64,000 nucleotides of DNA from Hevea brasiliensis (lineage: Eukaryota; Streptophyta; Magnoliopsida; Malpighiales; Euphorbiaceae): contig NC_079498.1 of assembly GCF_030052815.1 (NCBI RefSeq), positions 79,222,992-79,286,991 on the forward strand, read 5' to 3'. Below, piece by piece: positions 23,765 through 36,592 of this stretch. The position numbers and the translations under genes are program-made. The first letter of the stretch is position 1. Each line of letters begins with the position of its first letter. Below the pieces are notes generated by a model that was given only the letters and a program-made list of their open reading frames with translations, was not told the origin of the DNA and did not search any database.

Positions 23765-26700
23765 TGTAACACCCCTCACCCGTTTACAGAATAGCCGAGT
23801 AAGGCGTGCTACATGGCGTGCCAGAACACCTAGTCTGTGATTATTTCATTTCCTGAGCTCAATTTGATTTTAAGAAGTCTTTTATGTAATATTCATATCA
23901 TGCTGATACTATTTTCATACTTAGATAAAATCAGTGTTTCAAAAATGATAATAAAAATTTGGCAAGGTACCGTCTGTATTTCGGACAAACTGTCCTTCCA
24001 TACCTATTGAAAACAGTTTAATATGATAATTTTAAAATCTCAAATATTTCACAGTCTCTATTTTTCAGTAAAGTCAATAGACTTTTACAGTCATTAAACA
24101 GTTCCATAATACAGTCCATAATAATTTAAATATATTAAGAAAATCTCCATGTTATTTAATATGTACAAAATATTACAAACTTTAGAGCTTTCATAACATT
24201 ACAAAATACAGGGCCGAATTTCAAATATATAACAAAAGTACAAAATACAAGATATCCTAAGTCCTACCATATATGCAATGCAGTGCAGATGACTCTGGAC
24301 TCCTGTGCAGATCTGATGTCTCACCCGATTGTAGGTCTGTTGGGCTCCCCAGCTGTGTCTTCAATACCTACGCGTTACGAAAGCAACGCGCTAAGCAATT
24401 TTGCTTAGTGGTGCCAAATATAAAGAAATATACACTAAAATAAAGTAAATAAAGTGTTTACAAATTTTTGGTGGTGCTGTATGTCAGTAAACTGGATTTA
24501 GGTATTTGAATTTAATAGTACTTGAATTACTGCCCGTGTAGCCTATATACTGACCAGACTGGATACACCGATATATTGGCACTGAGTACCTAAGTACCTC
24601 GGGCCGTCATACCATCTGTCACAAAGTGTCTCCCGGTGTGCAAATAGCGTGGCTAAAAAGCTATATAGTCAATCTGGCGATAAGCCAAAAATAAATACGC
24701 AATATGTATAGCCGTAGGCTATTAAAGTCACAGTGCGGCATAATAAGTCATAAAAACACAGTATGGCATGAAGCCATTTACAGAACAGCTGTCAGAATCC
24801 TATTGGCATGCCAACCTATCCAAACTAGTCAACTAAGCAAACTAGGGCACATTATAAATTAATTGTTTAATTCTTCAATTTTTAGAGTTTATTAACTATT
24901 ATGTAATTCATAAGTCAATGCATATGTTGATCTTTTTAGGTACTATGGATAAGTTGTTTCTAGCCTCAACATGTCACATATTGTAATTCAATATGCTGCC
25001 AATATAGTGAAATTTACCATTTTGATAAGATGGCATTTATTGCCAAATTGCTTCAAGCATCATTGTATGTAAATGTCAAATTCTCAATTTTTGGTGTGCT
25101 AGATTGGTTTAGCTTAAAGTCCTATTTCTCTTGGTTTTTAGCTTCTGGTCAAAGAAGTAAAATTGTAGCTTTATGTCTTATTGCACGCGAGACAAAATTT
25201 CAGGTCATTCTGAGTTGTATAGACCAAGATATGGTCAATTTACTAAAGCTGAATAGATTGCACCTTTAGTGCAAAATTTGGTCAATTTTAGGTCACTTTT
25301 AGTTTTGGCAGTTTTGGTACCCAAAATTATGCAAGCTATTTGACTTGGTTCTGGCCATTTCTGGGCTTTGGTGTCTTCATAAGAATTGTAGCTCTATGTC
25401 TAAGATATCCATGGTAAAAATTTCAGGTCAATTGGACCTTTTTTGAGTGAGTTATGGTCATCCTAATGACTACTGTTCATATGGTAAAAAATTTGAGTTG
25501 CAAGGTTGCTATTCCGGATTTGGTCATTTTTAAGGTCAGTTTCTAGGCAGAATTTTGGCAACATTTCTACATGAAAGTTGGCCTATTTGGTGTCTAGTTT
25601 CACCCCCCATTGGCCTCATACCAATTGGGTTCACAATTTGGCACTTATGACCTAATTTATGTACTGCCATCAATACACAACCTGCACAAAACACATACAC
25701 TTCCAATTTGATATTCCTTCTCCTCCTCATTAGTTCAATATTCAATCAATGACACTTCCATGTATATATTGTACACAATTCCAGCAATAATTTTGGGTAG
25801 AACATTCAAGTGCTCAATGCACACAATTCATCATTAAGTTCAACATTCACTTCCATCAAAATTCAACATATCTCAATGTCAATATTACACATACACTTCA
25901 ACATACTCATACTTCAATATCACTTACACATGCTGCCCATAATTTAACACTATCATATTTCATTAATAAACTTCATATTCACACACAAATTCACGCTATT
26001 ATGGGCTATCAAACATGGCAGTTTGCTCAAAGCATTAAGGTTCCATTTCACACCCTTAATTCAAGCACTACATGCACATACTAAGATTTTAACTTACTAC
26101 ATCTTCTATTTGAGTTAATCAACCATAATTCCCATCCATTAGAGGTAAGAAAAACTCAAATACAACACATATTCATGGCTGCCGAAAATGGACCATTTCA
26201 TTTCTCAAGATTTTCTTCATTTCTCTTCACCAAAATACTCACCTCAACCTAAACACAAGGTTTACTAAAGCAAGGGAGAGGTTTTGGACACTTACCTATT
26301 TTTGTAGCTTGCTCAAACCTCACTAAACTTCTTCTTTTTGCTATCAATGTCTTCCCCAAGCTGAGTGTGCAAGGTTTAATGAAGGAACCAAGTAGAAATA
26401 ATGGCTAAATCAATGGTGCATGGTGATGGAACTCATTTGGCCATGGTGGACTTCAATGGAGTTCTCTCGGCTGGTTATTTCTCAAGGTTGAAGATGATGG
26501 TTTCTGTCCACAAATGACTTGTATAGCTGTCCCAAATTAGGAGTTAGTGGAGCACTAGGTAATAGTTTAATGGTTAATTAGTTAAAATTCCACTATTTGC
26601 ACATTTAGCTAAATTCTTTTACTATTTACATATTGTATCCCATTTTAATTTTTCATGACATTTCCTAAGTGTAATATCATTTATTTTTAATGGACATTGA

Positions 26701-27161
26701 GGTCAAAAGGCAACTCTAGGTGTCAAATGACCAAAATGCCTGACTTCGGGTTATATTCCCGATTTTTCGGTAACATTGATTTTTGTCTATTTCTCGATTT
26801 TTCGTTTTTCTTTGCACAAATTTATTAATTTTTCTTTGATATTTCTAGTGTCAATTATATTTCAATAGACCTTTACTTACATCTTGAAATTAAATTTCGA
26901 GGGTTTCCTGCAGTCCTGGGGTTGGCAACGGCCTTCCCGTTGTGGTCACCCATCGCTGCGGTGCTAGCTCGTTTAACTTAGTTTCATTTTCTCTCTTTCA
27001 TTTTTCTTTGATTTTTCTTGTATTTTCTTTTTATTTATTTCATCATTATATGTCTGTTCACTATCACCGAAGTGTAGTTCTAGACATCCTGACTTGCCTG
27101 AACTATTATTTGGCCACTGGAGTAACAGAACGTACAGAACACGTACAATGGGGATGTTACA
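23765..27161 (-). mobile_element. Solo gypsy LTR (G2) with 5-bp TSD CACCC
   Basis: A 3397-bp sequence begins TGTAACACCCCTCACCCG and ends GGGGATGTTACA, flanked by CACCC at 23760-23764 and 27162-27166. It splits copy C pol between integrase and RT. It is a distinct subfamily from G1: the right third (GATTTTTCGGTAAC block, AGTGTCAATTA block) is shared with 363-1722, while landmarks such as the CTAAGCA/TGCTTAG stem-loop (24391-24408) are shared with all the gypsy LTRs. It has no internal region. No gene is seen. Confidence 0.93.
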
Positions 27162-27166
27162 CACCC

Positions 27167-28712
27167 ACCAGTGAGATATGGTTTCCTTCATGAAGAAGAA
27201 CAAGAGTTGTCTACTCATGAAGAAGTAGATCATAGAGATGATCCACTTACCTATGAAAAAGCTATATCAGATATTGACTCTTCAAAATGGATTGATGCTA
27301 TGAAATCTAAAATTGATTCCATGTACAAGAATCAAGTTTGGGCTCTTGTTGACCCACCTGAAGGTATTGTACCTATAGGAAATAAATGGGTTTTCAAGAA
27401 GAAATTTGTTTCTGATGGAAAGGTAGAGATCTATAAGGCAAGGCTAATAGCGAAAGGGTTTCGCCAAAGGCAAGGAATCGACTATGAGTAGACTTTCTCT
27501 CCTGTTGCCATGCTTAAATCAATTAGGATTCTATTAGCAATAGCTGCATACTATGATTATGAGATTTGGCAGATGGATGTCATAACAGTTTTTCTCAATG
27601 GATACATTGAAGAAAACATTTTCATGGAACAACCTAAGGGGTTTTGAATCCCAAGATGGTTTCAAAGTGCGCAAGCTAAAGCGATCCATTTATGGGTTAA
27701 AACAAGCTTCGAGGAGTTGGAACATTCGTTTTGATGAAGCCATTAAGTCATTTGGTTTTATCAAAAAAATGAGGATGAGCCATGTGTATGTAAGAAGGTT
27801 AGTGATAATGTTATCACTTTCCTTGTCTTATATGTGGATAATATTCTGTTAATAGGTAATGACACAGGTATGTTGATAACTATGAAGATATGGTTGTCAA
27901 ATACATTCTCCATGAAAGACTTAGGGGAGGCAACCTATATTTTTGGGATTCGCATTTATAGAGATAGAGCGAAAAGAATAATTAGTTTATCTCAAAGTCT
28001 ATACTTGGAAAAGGTATTAAAGAGGTTTAACATGCTTGATTCCAAGAGAGGATTGTTACCAGTAAGACATGGTATCCACTTTTCTAAAGAGATGTCTCCA
28101 AAGACACCTGAAGAAAGAGATAAAATGGCCAGGATTCCATATGCTTTGGCTATTAGAAGTTTAATGTATGCAATATTGTATACTAGGCTGTTAGTTTGTC
28201 TAGCAGGTATCAATCCAATCCAAGTTTGGAACACTGGATAGCAATCAAGAATATCCTTAAGTATTTGAGAAGAACTGAGGATTTATTCTTGATATATGGA
28301 GGTGGTGACTTGCAATTGGATGGTTATACTGATTTTGATTTCCAATCAGATATCGATGATAGAAAGCCTACCTCTAGGTTTGTGTTCATTTGTAATGGAA
28401 GTCTAGTTAGTTGGAAGAGTTCCAAACAGAGTACGACTGCTGATTCCACTACAGAGGCCGAGTATATTGCTGCATCAGATGCTACAAAAGAAAATGTTTG
28501 GATATAAAAAACCCTGGTCTCACTAGAAATCCAAACACATAGAAAGGCGCTATCAAATTATCGAAGAAATAGTTGGGCAAGGCAATACAACCATGCAGAA
28601 AATAGCATCAGCTGAAAATCCAGCTAATTTGTTCACTAAGCCTTTGTCACAAGCTCAGTTAGACCGACATCTTGAGAGGATGGGTCTAAGATATTATAAT
28701 GAATGGCTCTAG
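27167..28712 (+). pseudogene. pol: Copy C reverse transcriptase and RNase H (broken)
   Basis: This continues pol after the G2 insertion: the RT N-terminus (GNKWVFKKKF, KARLIAKGFRQRQGIDYE), the palm region (IWQMDV), the active-site box and RNase H (SWKSSKQSTTADSTTEAEYIAASDA). The RT box reads YVDN at 27831-27842; the second catalytic aspartate is lost, so this copy could not reverse transcribe even without its other breaks. TAG replaces GAG after YE near 27488, frameshifts lie near 27640, 27765 and 28180, and about 100 bp of the RNase H tail is missing after 28505. The frame ends with the family terminus NEWL at 28712. Confidence 0.88.
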
Positions 28713-29129
28713 TGCTAGTGGGAGATTGTTAGTAGTATGCCCTAGAGCATATCATTTAGTATGTATCATGTACATGTTTTTATTAATAAAAGGCATTTTC
28801 ACTTTTCCGTTTACATAATATATTTATGTGTAATAGAAAAGGTCCATTGATATTTTGTTAGAAATTATATTCTTAAGTTGTTAAGAATATGAGTGACAGT
28901 ATTTCTAGGACAAAGTATCATAAATAGGTTCACAATCGAGGATACTTCACAATAAGGACATGACTTATCCAGAAAGATTGTATTCATGTTTGTTCCCAAG
29001 TTATTTATATGAGATATAAATAAGATAGAATGGTGAGTCTTATGCCATATAACAAACATGATAGGCACTTATACATAATAAGTAGGTCGAACCAGTGACA
29101 TTTATGACAAGCACATGGAGTTTACTCTT

Positions 29130-31238
29130 TGAAGGAACGGAAGCATGAAAAACACAAGTTTATACCATTGAATTCAAAAATTTTCACCTAGGGTCACATG
29201 CATCATGCAAGATTTATTTTTATCTATTTGATTTCAATGATAAACAACATATTAAAACTCTTTTAATATGTTTTTGGATCTGTATTTGCCATTTAAAATT
29301 TTAAAATTAATCAGATTAATTTTAGAACCCTAGATTAAATCAAGAACGATTGCACTAACCTCTTGATGCACTGCAGCGTGTCTGCGCCTTTGAGATTCGT
29401 CTTCAGGACACCAGATGTTGTCCCTCTAGCTTGTCCACACCAAGAACACCTATGGCAGCCCTTGAACAGCTTCTAAAGCTTTTTCTATTAATTAGAAATT
29501 CAAGTTCTGCCTTTTAAGAGATTAGAGATGTAAACAGGACACTAGAAACAATTTCTAGTGTTCTTAATTCAAGAGATTGATGGCTAATCTCTTTGAATTG
29601 ATGAGAGATGAAGAAGAATAGATGAAGAGCCTCAAAATGGTGTGACAAAGGAGAGGAGAGGCTGCTGGTTGTTTTTTCTTTTCATAACAACACTTAAATA
29701 GCTAGGTTAACACATTAAACCCTTTCCACATGTCACCCTTTGATTAGCTCTAGTTTTAAGTGACCCAATCACATTGTGCCAAGTGTCAAACCTATATTTA
29801 ATCTTAATATTAATCATCTTACATGATTAAAAACATTTGGCAAGCTTATGTGTAACCCCATGTGTCACCATCTCATGGTGCCACGTGTCACACTGTGAAA
29901 TGACCAAAATGCCCCTGTGTCTTAATTTTGAGTTCTTAACCCAAAATAATAATTATTTTTTTTTCTTCTTCTAATTTATATCAAATATAAATTAAATATT
30001 TAATCTCTACTAATTAATTTCTCATTAATTAAATTCATATTTAAACACTTTAAATATAAATTTAATTTATACTATACATCCAATAATCTAGATTTGGTTT
30101 CAAGTAATGCTAGGGACTTTGCAATTTAATTGCAAACCAAACCTATTTAATTAATCAATTAAACTCTTTAATTAATTAATTAAATCATATTTAAATAGGT
30201 GATAACTTGTGTATGTGTGTGACTTACTAGGCTCATCACTAATTGGCAATGAGACATGATATCAACTCTTAATATCATCAGAACTCTTTCTTACCATAAA
30301 TGATTTCTCTAAATCATTTTATGAACCTCATAGACCATGGTTAACACCTAGCATAGCATGCCATGGCCACCCAATTAGTAATAAGGTTTACCTTAAATGA
30401 ACCTATAATCATATGTTACCATGCACTAGAATCTCTCTGTTACAAAATCCCAACTCAAGCTGGAGTCATGGTTTATGTCAAACTCCATTTGCTATGAATA
30501 TTATGTTCTCTTTTAATTCCAGTTCTTGATTAAAAGATTTTTCTCATCAGAAACTCTGTTCTGAATCAATCTATCTGTCTCCGCCAGAACTTGAAACATC
30601 AAGAACAATTAAATGAACATAGGATTTTATCTCTATTTACTTAGAGGAACAGATTCCATCTTGATCAACACCTACCTCCATATATAACTAGTAGGAGCCA
30701 ATAGATGCCCATATACCCATACACAGTACAAGTATGAAAGCAGTATCAAACTCAAACTACCTATATACAAGATAACTGTGCTATCTCAGGTCTAAAGATT
30801 ATATGCACTGATATGATTTATGACAAAACATTGACAAGAGTAAACTCCATGTGCTTGTCATAAGTGTCACCGGTTCGGCCTACTTATCATTTATAAGTGC
30901 CTATCATGTTTGTTATATGGCATGAGACTCACCATTCCATCTTATTTATATCTCATATAAATAACTTGGGAACAAACATGAATACAATCTTTCTGGATAA
31001 GTCATATCCTTATTATGAACTATCCTCGATTATGAACCTATTTATGATACTTTGTGCTAGAAATATTATCACTCATGTTCTTAACAACTTAAGAATAATA
31101 TTTCTAACAAAATATCAATGGACCTTTTCTATTACACATAAATATATTATGTAAACGGAAAAGTGAAAATGCCTTTTATTAATAAAAATATGTACAAGAT
31201 ACATACTTAATGATATGCTCTAGGGCATACTACTAACA
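29130..31238 (-). repeat. Copy A 3' LTR
   Basis: A 2109-bp LTR, TGAAGGAACGG to CTACTAACA on plus, TG...CA on minus. It retains GCCACGTG (29880-29887, G-box type) that has mutated in the 5' LTR of the same element. The polypurine TCTCCCACTAGC (plus-strand view) lies immediately right of it at 31241. Confidence 0.92.
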
Positions 31239-31252
31239 ATCTCCCACTAGCA

Positions 31253-34003
31253 CTAGAGCCATTCATTACAATATCTTAGACCTATCTTCTCAAGACATCG
31301 GTCTAGCTGAGCTTGTGACAAAGGCTCAGTGAATGAATCAGCTGGATTTTCAGCTGATGCTATTTTCTGCATGGCTATATCGCCTTGCCCAACTATATCT
31401 TTGATAATGTGGTAGTGCCTTTCTATGTGTTTGGATTTCTTAGGAGACCTTGGTTCCTTAGCCTGTATGACTGCTCCATTGTTGTCACAGTGTAGTGGAA
31501 TTGCTGACTCAATGGAAGGAACTACTGTAAGTTCTGTCACGAACTTCTTTATCCAAACAACTTCCTTTGCAGCATCTGATGCAGCAATATACTCAGCCTC
31601 TGTAGTGGAATCTGCAGTCGTGCTCTGTTTGGAACTCTTCCAACTGACTGCACCTCCATTACAAATGAACACATATCTAGAGGTAGACTTTCTATCATCG
31701 ATATCTGATTGGAAGTCAGAATCAGTATAACCATCCAATTGCAAGTCTCCACCTCCATAAATCAAGAATAAATCCTTAGTTCTTCTCAAGTACTTAAGGA
31801 TATTCTTGACAGCTATCCAGTGTTCCAAACCTGGATTGGATTGATACTTGCTAGTCAAACTAACAGCGTATGCGATATCCGGCCTAGTACACAACATTGC
31901 ATACATTAAACTTCCAATGGCCGAAACATATGGAATCCTAGCCATCTTATCTCTTTCTTCAAGTGTCTTTGGAGACATTTCTTTAGAAAGGTGTATACCA
32001 TGTCTCACTGGTAACAATCCTCTCTTGGAATCAAGCATGTTAAACCTCTTTAACACCTTTTCCAAGTATAGACTTTAGCATAAACCAATTATTCTTTTCG
32101 CTCTATCTCTATAGATGCGAATCCCAAGAATATAGGTTGCCTCCCCTAAGTCTTTCATGGAGAATGTATTTGACAACCATACCTTTATAGTTGTCAACAT
32201 ACCTGTGTCACTACCCATCAACAGTATGTCATCCACATATAAGACAAGGAAAGTGATAGCACTGTCACTAACCTTCTTATATACACATGGCTCATCCTCA
32301 TTTTTGATAAAACCAAAGGATTTAATGGCTTTATCAAAACGGATGTTCCAACTCCTCGAAGGTTGTTTCAACCCATAAATGGATCGCTTTAGCTTGCATA
32401 CCTTGGAACCATCTTGGGATTCAAAACCCCTAGGTTGTTCCATGAAAATGTTTTCTTCAATATATCAATTGAGAAAAGCTGTTTTGACATCCATCTGCCA
32501 AATCCCATAATCATAGTATGCAGCTATTGCAAATAGAATCCTAATTAATTTAAGTATGGCAACAGGTAAGAAAGTCTCCTCATAGTCGATTCCTTGCCTT
32601 TGGCGAAACCCTTTCGCTACTAGCCTTGCCTTATAGGTCTCTACCTTTCCATCAGAACCAATTTTCTTCTTGAAAACCCATTTGTTCCCTATAGGTACAA
32701 TACCTTCAGGTGGGTCAACAAGATCCCAAACTTGATTCTTATACATGGAATCAATCTCGGATTTCATAGCTTCAATCCATTTTGAAGAGTCTATATCTGA
32801 TATAGCTTCTTCATAGGTAAGTGGATCATCTGCATGATCTACTTCTTCATGAGTAGACAACTCTTGTTCTTCTTCATGAAGAAAACCATATCTCACTGGT
32901 GGGTGAGATACCCTGGTTGTTCTACGAGGAACAGCTGTAGATGTTTCATCAATAGGTATAGGTTGACTAGATGGATCTATATCCATCTGATCTATTGGTT
33001 GGTCAGAATTCTCCAATTCTAACTCTATTTGCCTTCCTTTGCCTCTTTCTTGAACAAACTGTTGTTCAAAAAATGTGGCATCTCTACTTATCACAACCTT
33101 TTGTGAAGTAGGCAAATAAAAATAATATCCAAAACTATCTTTTGGATATCTAACAAATCGACCTTTTTCATATCTGGTCTCCAATTTATCAGTGTTCAGC
33201 TTTTTTATATAAGCTGGACAACCCCAAATCTTAACATGCTTAAGACTTGGTTTTCTTCCATACCATATCTCATAAGGTGTGGAAGAAACTGATTTTGATG
33301 GAATCCTATTCAGAATATACAAAGCTGATTCTAATGCAAATCCCCAAAAGAAGATTGGCATATCAGTATAGCTCATCATACTACGTACCATATCCAATAG
33401 GGTATGATTTCTCCTTTCAGATATACCATTCAGCCGTGGCATTCCTGGAGGAGTCAGCTGAGAAACAATGCCATGCTCTCTCAAGTATTTATCAAATTCA
33501 GTACTCAAATATTCACCTCCACGATCTGATCGAAGAGCTTTAATACTCTTTCCTATTTGATTTTCTACTTCAGATTTAAATTCTTTAAACTTTTCAAAGG
33601 ATTCATGTTTGTATTTCATCAAATACAAATACCCAGATCTTGATTTATCATCAGAAGAGGTAATAAAATAATGAAAGCCCCCTCTAGCCATTTCTTTAAA
33701 TGGACCACATACATCACTATGTATTAGCTCTAAAATATTTTCAGCTCTTAGCCCTTGTCCAACAAAGGGTGATCTAGTCATTTTGCCATGAAGGCAAGAT
33801 TCACAAGTTGGAGTAGGCTCAGAGCCCAATGAGGATAGAATCCCCATTTTCTCCAATTTTGTAATCCTATCTTCTACAACATGACATAACCTTAAGTGCC
33901 AAATATATTTTGAACTTGAGTTGGTTTTCACCATGGCATTGCATTCATTTAGATTGCTATACTCTGGCCAGTGAAAATACTTTCTTACTGGCAATGGAAA
34001 CAC
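31253..34003 (-). pseudogene. pol: Copy A pol: integrase, RT, RNase H in one frame with two stops
   Basis: On the minus strand this frame encodes integrase without protease. It begins in the duplicated knuckle region (the in-frame GTG at 34003 is not a true start), then has the HHCC zinc region (WHLRLCHV..CESC), the D,D,E core (HSDVCGPF, RSDRGGEY, ISERRNHT) and the GYYFY region. RT has GNKWVFKKKI, WQMDVKTAF and YVDD (32239-32228), and RNase H includes DGYTDSDFQSDIDDRKS, TTEAEY and the end NEWL. Only two stops break it: TGA for glycine near 32462 and TAA for glutamine near 32070. The catalytic residues I can check are all present. Gag lies upstream in another frame. Confidence 0.92.
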
Positions 34004-34793
34004 TTTCCTGTTGGCAATGGAAACACTTTCCTTTGCCTTTGTCAGCTTTGGTTTTCCTTTTCTGTTTAGCTATTTTCTTAGAAGGACCAGGAATCTGAGA
34101 TTTCTTTTTCTTATTGCCCTTCTTCTTATTGGACTTTCCAGCAGAAGAAGAAGCAATCAAAGCTACCTCTTTTCCTTTATTACCCGGCATATTCTTTTGA
34201 GCAATAACCAGCATGTTGAGTAAACCAGCTAAGGTGTATTCCTGTTTAGTCATATGGAAATTTGTCACAAAATTCCCAAAAGACTCAGGAAGGGACTGAA
34301 GGATCAAATCCGTCTGTAGTTGGAAATCCATGTTGAAGTCAAGATGTTCCAACTGCTCAATCAGCCGAATCATCTTGTGGACATGATCCCCAACATTCTG
34401 TCCCTCAGACATCCTCATGCGGAATAGCTGCCTAGATATCTCATACCTAGCATTCCTACTGTGCTCACCATACAACTCTTGTAGGTGAAGGAGGATCTCA
34501 CTTGCACTCTGCATGTTTTCATGTCGTCAGAACTCATTACTCATGGAAGCAAGCATGTAACACTTAGCTCTCATATCATGCTCCTTCCACTAGTCCAAAG
34601 TTTCATGTTCCTCTTGAGTGGCCTCTGGAGGTAAGGGACCAGGAACATTTGAATCTAGAACATATCCTATATGTTCAAGGTTCAGGACAAGTTTCAAATT
34701 TCTTAGCCAATCAGACAGATTAGGTCCTATCAACCTATTGCGATCAAGTATGCTGGCAAGGATATTGGATGGTGGTGGTTGTTCTGTGCTCAT
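33957..34793 (-). pseudogene. gag: Copy A gag (broken)
   Basis: The start is ATG at 34793, with the family N-terminus STEQPPPSNILASILD. The frame is open for 67 codons to a TAG (lysine codon in copy C) near 34587; a small deletion near 34530 shifts the frame. From 34514 it is open through the capsid core (VGDHVHKMIRLIEQLEHLDF, TNFHMTKQEYTLAGLLNML) to the lysine-rich nucleocapsid and the first half of the zinc knuckle (GKCFHCQQ). The second half of the knuckle is replaced by the duplicated segment. Capsid assembly motifs can be recognised only by comparison with the other copies. Confidence 0.87.
33966..34029 (-). repeat. Triplicated zinc-knuckle segment and protease deletion junction, copy A
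   Basis: Read on minus, three units of AAAGTGTTTCCATTGCC type (34029-34007, 34006-33984, 33983-33966) are followed by the junction at 33959/33958 where AGAGTAT jumps to AGCAATCTAAATG. Order, unit length and junction base match copy C exactly; copy B and element O lack both features. Confidence 0.88.
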
Positions 34794-35988
34794 TTTTATC
34801 AGAAAATTAACTACAGAAAATAACCAGATTAATTAGTAAATGTATCATGTAATTAACCAAAATGATTATGGTCTTTTAATCAAATTGGTCCTCCCACTAA
34901 CTTAGCGAATCCTACACTTCCAAAGTAGAAAACGGAAATCCTAGTTGGATGGATTTCTAGTGGGTGATTGAATTCTTATAATTCTATTGATCATCCTCAG
35001 GTACATCCATTATTGGAATTACAATAAACTATAAGTGAGCAACTCCTTACCCATCACATCTCATGTGAGGTTCAATCCTTTACCTAGCCCCTAATGCTCA
35101 AAATCTCAGGTACATCCATTATTGACTTATCTTGCATTAGTTAAGTTGATCCCATTGAGCCAGTAATTATGCAAATAATTTTAATGTCCTCAGGTACATC
35201 CAATATTGGCCACTAAACCATTTACATATTTACAACATCTCATGCTTAACAATTATTCTTAAGAAAATCTCTTAAATTAATTGCATCTTATGCAACTATT
35301 TAAAATTTCTTAAAATAATTGCCCCAATGGAGGGCCTATGTTATAATTACTTTAATTATAGCATTTCCAACTTAATCATTTGTTTGGAAGATTTTATGGT
35401 CATTCTAATTACTATTAAGGTCTCACTTTGCACATTATCCAATTAGCATGCATATATCATATTATAGCATACATTCCCATACATCTCATGCATTCATGGA
35501 TAAGCAATAAATTTGGTATGATCATGGACTTTCTAAGGGATTCAATTCTGAGCCACCAAGAATTGAATCAGGGTATTCCTAGGTGCATTTCATTCATTCA
35601 TTCATTTTACAAGAGTTGCTGAAGGAGTACATAATCAACACTTGATCTTGAATTCCTCCCACTGGTCCCGCCAATGCCCTTGACCTCCTTGAACTTCTTG
35701 CAATCCAATATTACATAGTAATCCTGGGCATACCAAGGCGAATTTACAAGAACTTAAATAAATGAAATTACAACCAAAAAATTATTACAAACTTAATAAT
35801 ACATGCCCAAAATAAATTAAAATAAATTAAAATAAATTAATTAATTTACAATCCCAAAGAAACATAAAAGAAATAAATCCAATCACATTAGTCTTTTATA
35901 GTCCATGATCATCCATCATGCACATCACTATTTAACAATTAAATAAAACATACATACTTAAATTAAATTGAATATCTCATATTCAACT
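34794..35988 (-). promoter_or_regulatory. Copy A 5' leader with three spaced GGATGTACC motifs
   Basis: Untranslated leader between gag and the tandem array. The motif GGATGTACCTGAG (minus strand) is at 35008-34996, 35117-35105 and 35201-35189, with spacings like those in copies B and C. Small open frames here are not conserved and do not look like genes. Confidence 0.6.
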
Positions 35989-36328
35989 TAAAAATCCAGA
36001 TTTGAATATGATTCAAATAAATTTTAAAATTCAGATTTGAATCTCATTCAAACAAATTTAAAAATTCAGATTTGAATCACATTCAAACAACTTTAAAAAT
36101 TCAGATTTGAATCACATTCAAACATTTTTTAAAAAATCAGATTTGAATCACATTCAAACATTTTTTAAAAAATCAGATCTGAATTTTATTCAATCAATTT
36201 TAAAAAATCATATTTAAATATGATTCAAACAACTTTAAAAATTCAGATTTGAATCACATTCAAACAACTTTTAAAATTCAGATTTGAATCACATTCAAAC
36301 AATTTTTAAAATTCTGATTTGAATCATA
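35989..36328 (-). repeat. 34-bp tandem array in copy A leader, ~10 units
   Basis: About ten units of the same repeat as in copies B and C, here read as TCAGATTTGAATCACATTCAAAC on plus (in pieces under 20 bp: CAGATTTGAATCACATTC). A variant unit with CAGATCTGAATTTTATTC is at the same position in the array as in copy B, tying A and B together in this region. Confidence 0.85.
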
Positions 36329-36578
36329 ATTTAATTGTGTGATAAAAATTCTAATTAAACAATTTAATTAGACATAAAATGGATCTTAGATCATGCAACA
36401 ATTGCACATTCACCATCCACTTACCTTTGCACACCATTGTGGTGCATCAACCATGCGCACCATGGTGTTCATCATTTGTGCCACTACCTTGGCTTTGCAA
36501 CCAGCAATGAACTTTTGATCTCATGTTCAAACACAAAATTAAATCATATAAACATCAATCTAAATGGCAAATACAGTG

Positions 36579-36590
36579 GCTCTGATACCA
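36579..36590 (-). other. Primer binding site (initiator-Met tRNA), copy A
   Basis: GCTCTGATACCA on plus is TGGTATCAGAGC on the coding strand, 2 bases from the 5' LTR, complementary to initiator-Met tRNA. Confidence 0.92.
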
Positions 36591-36592
36591 AT

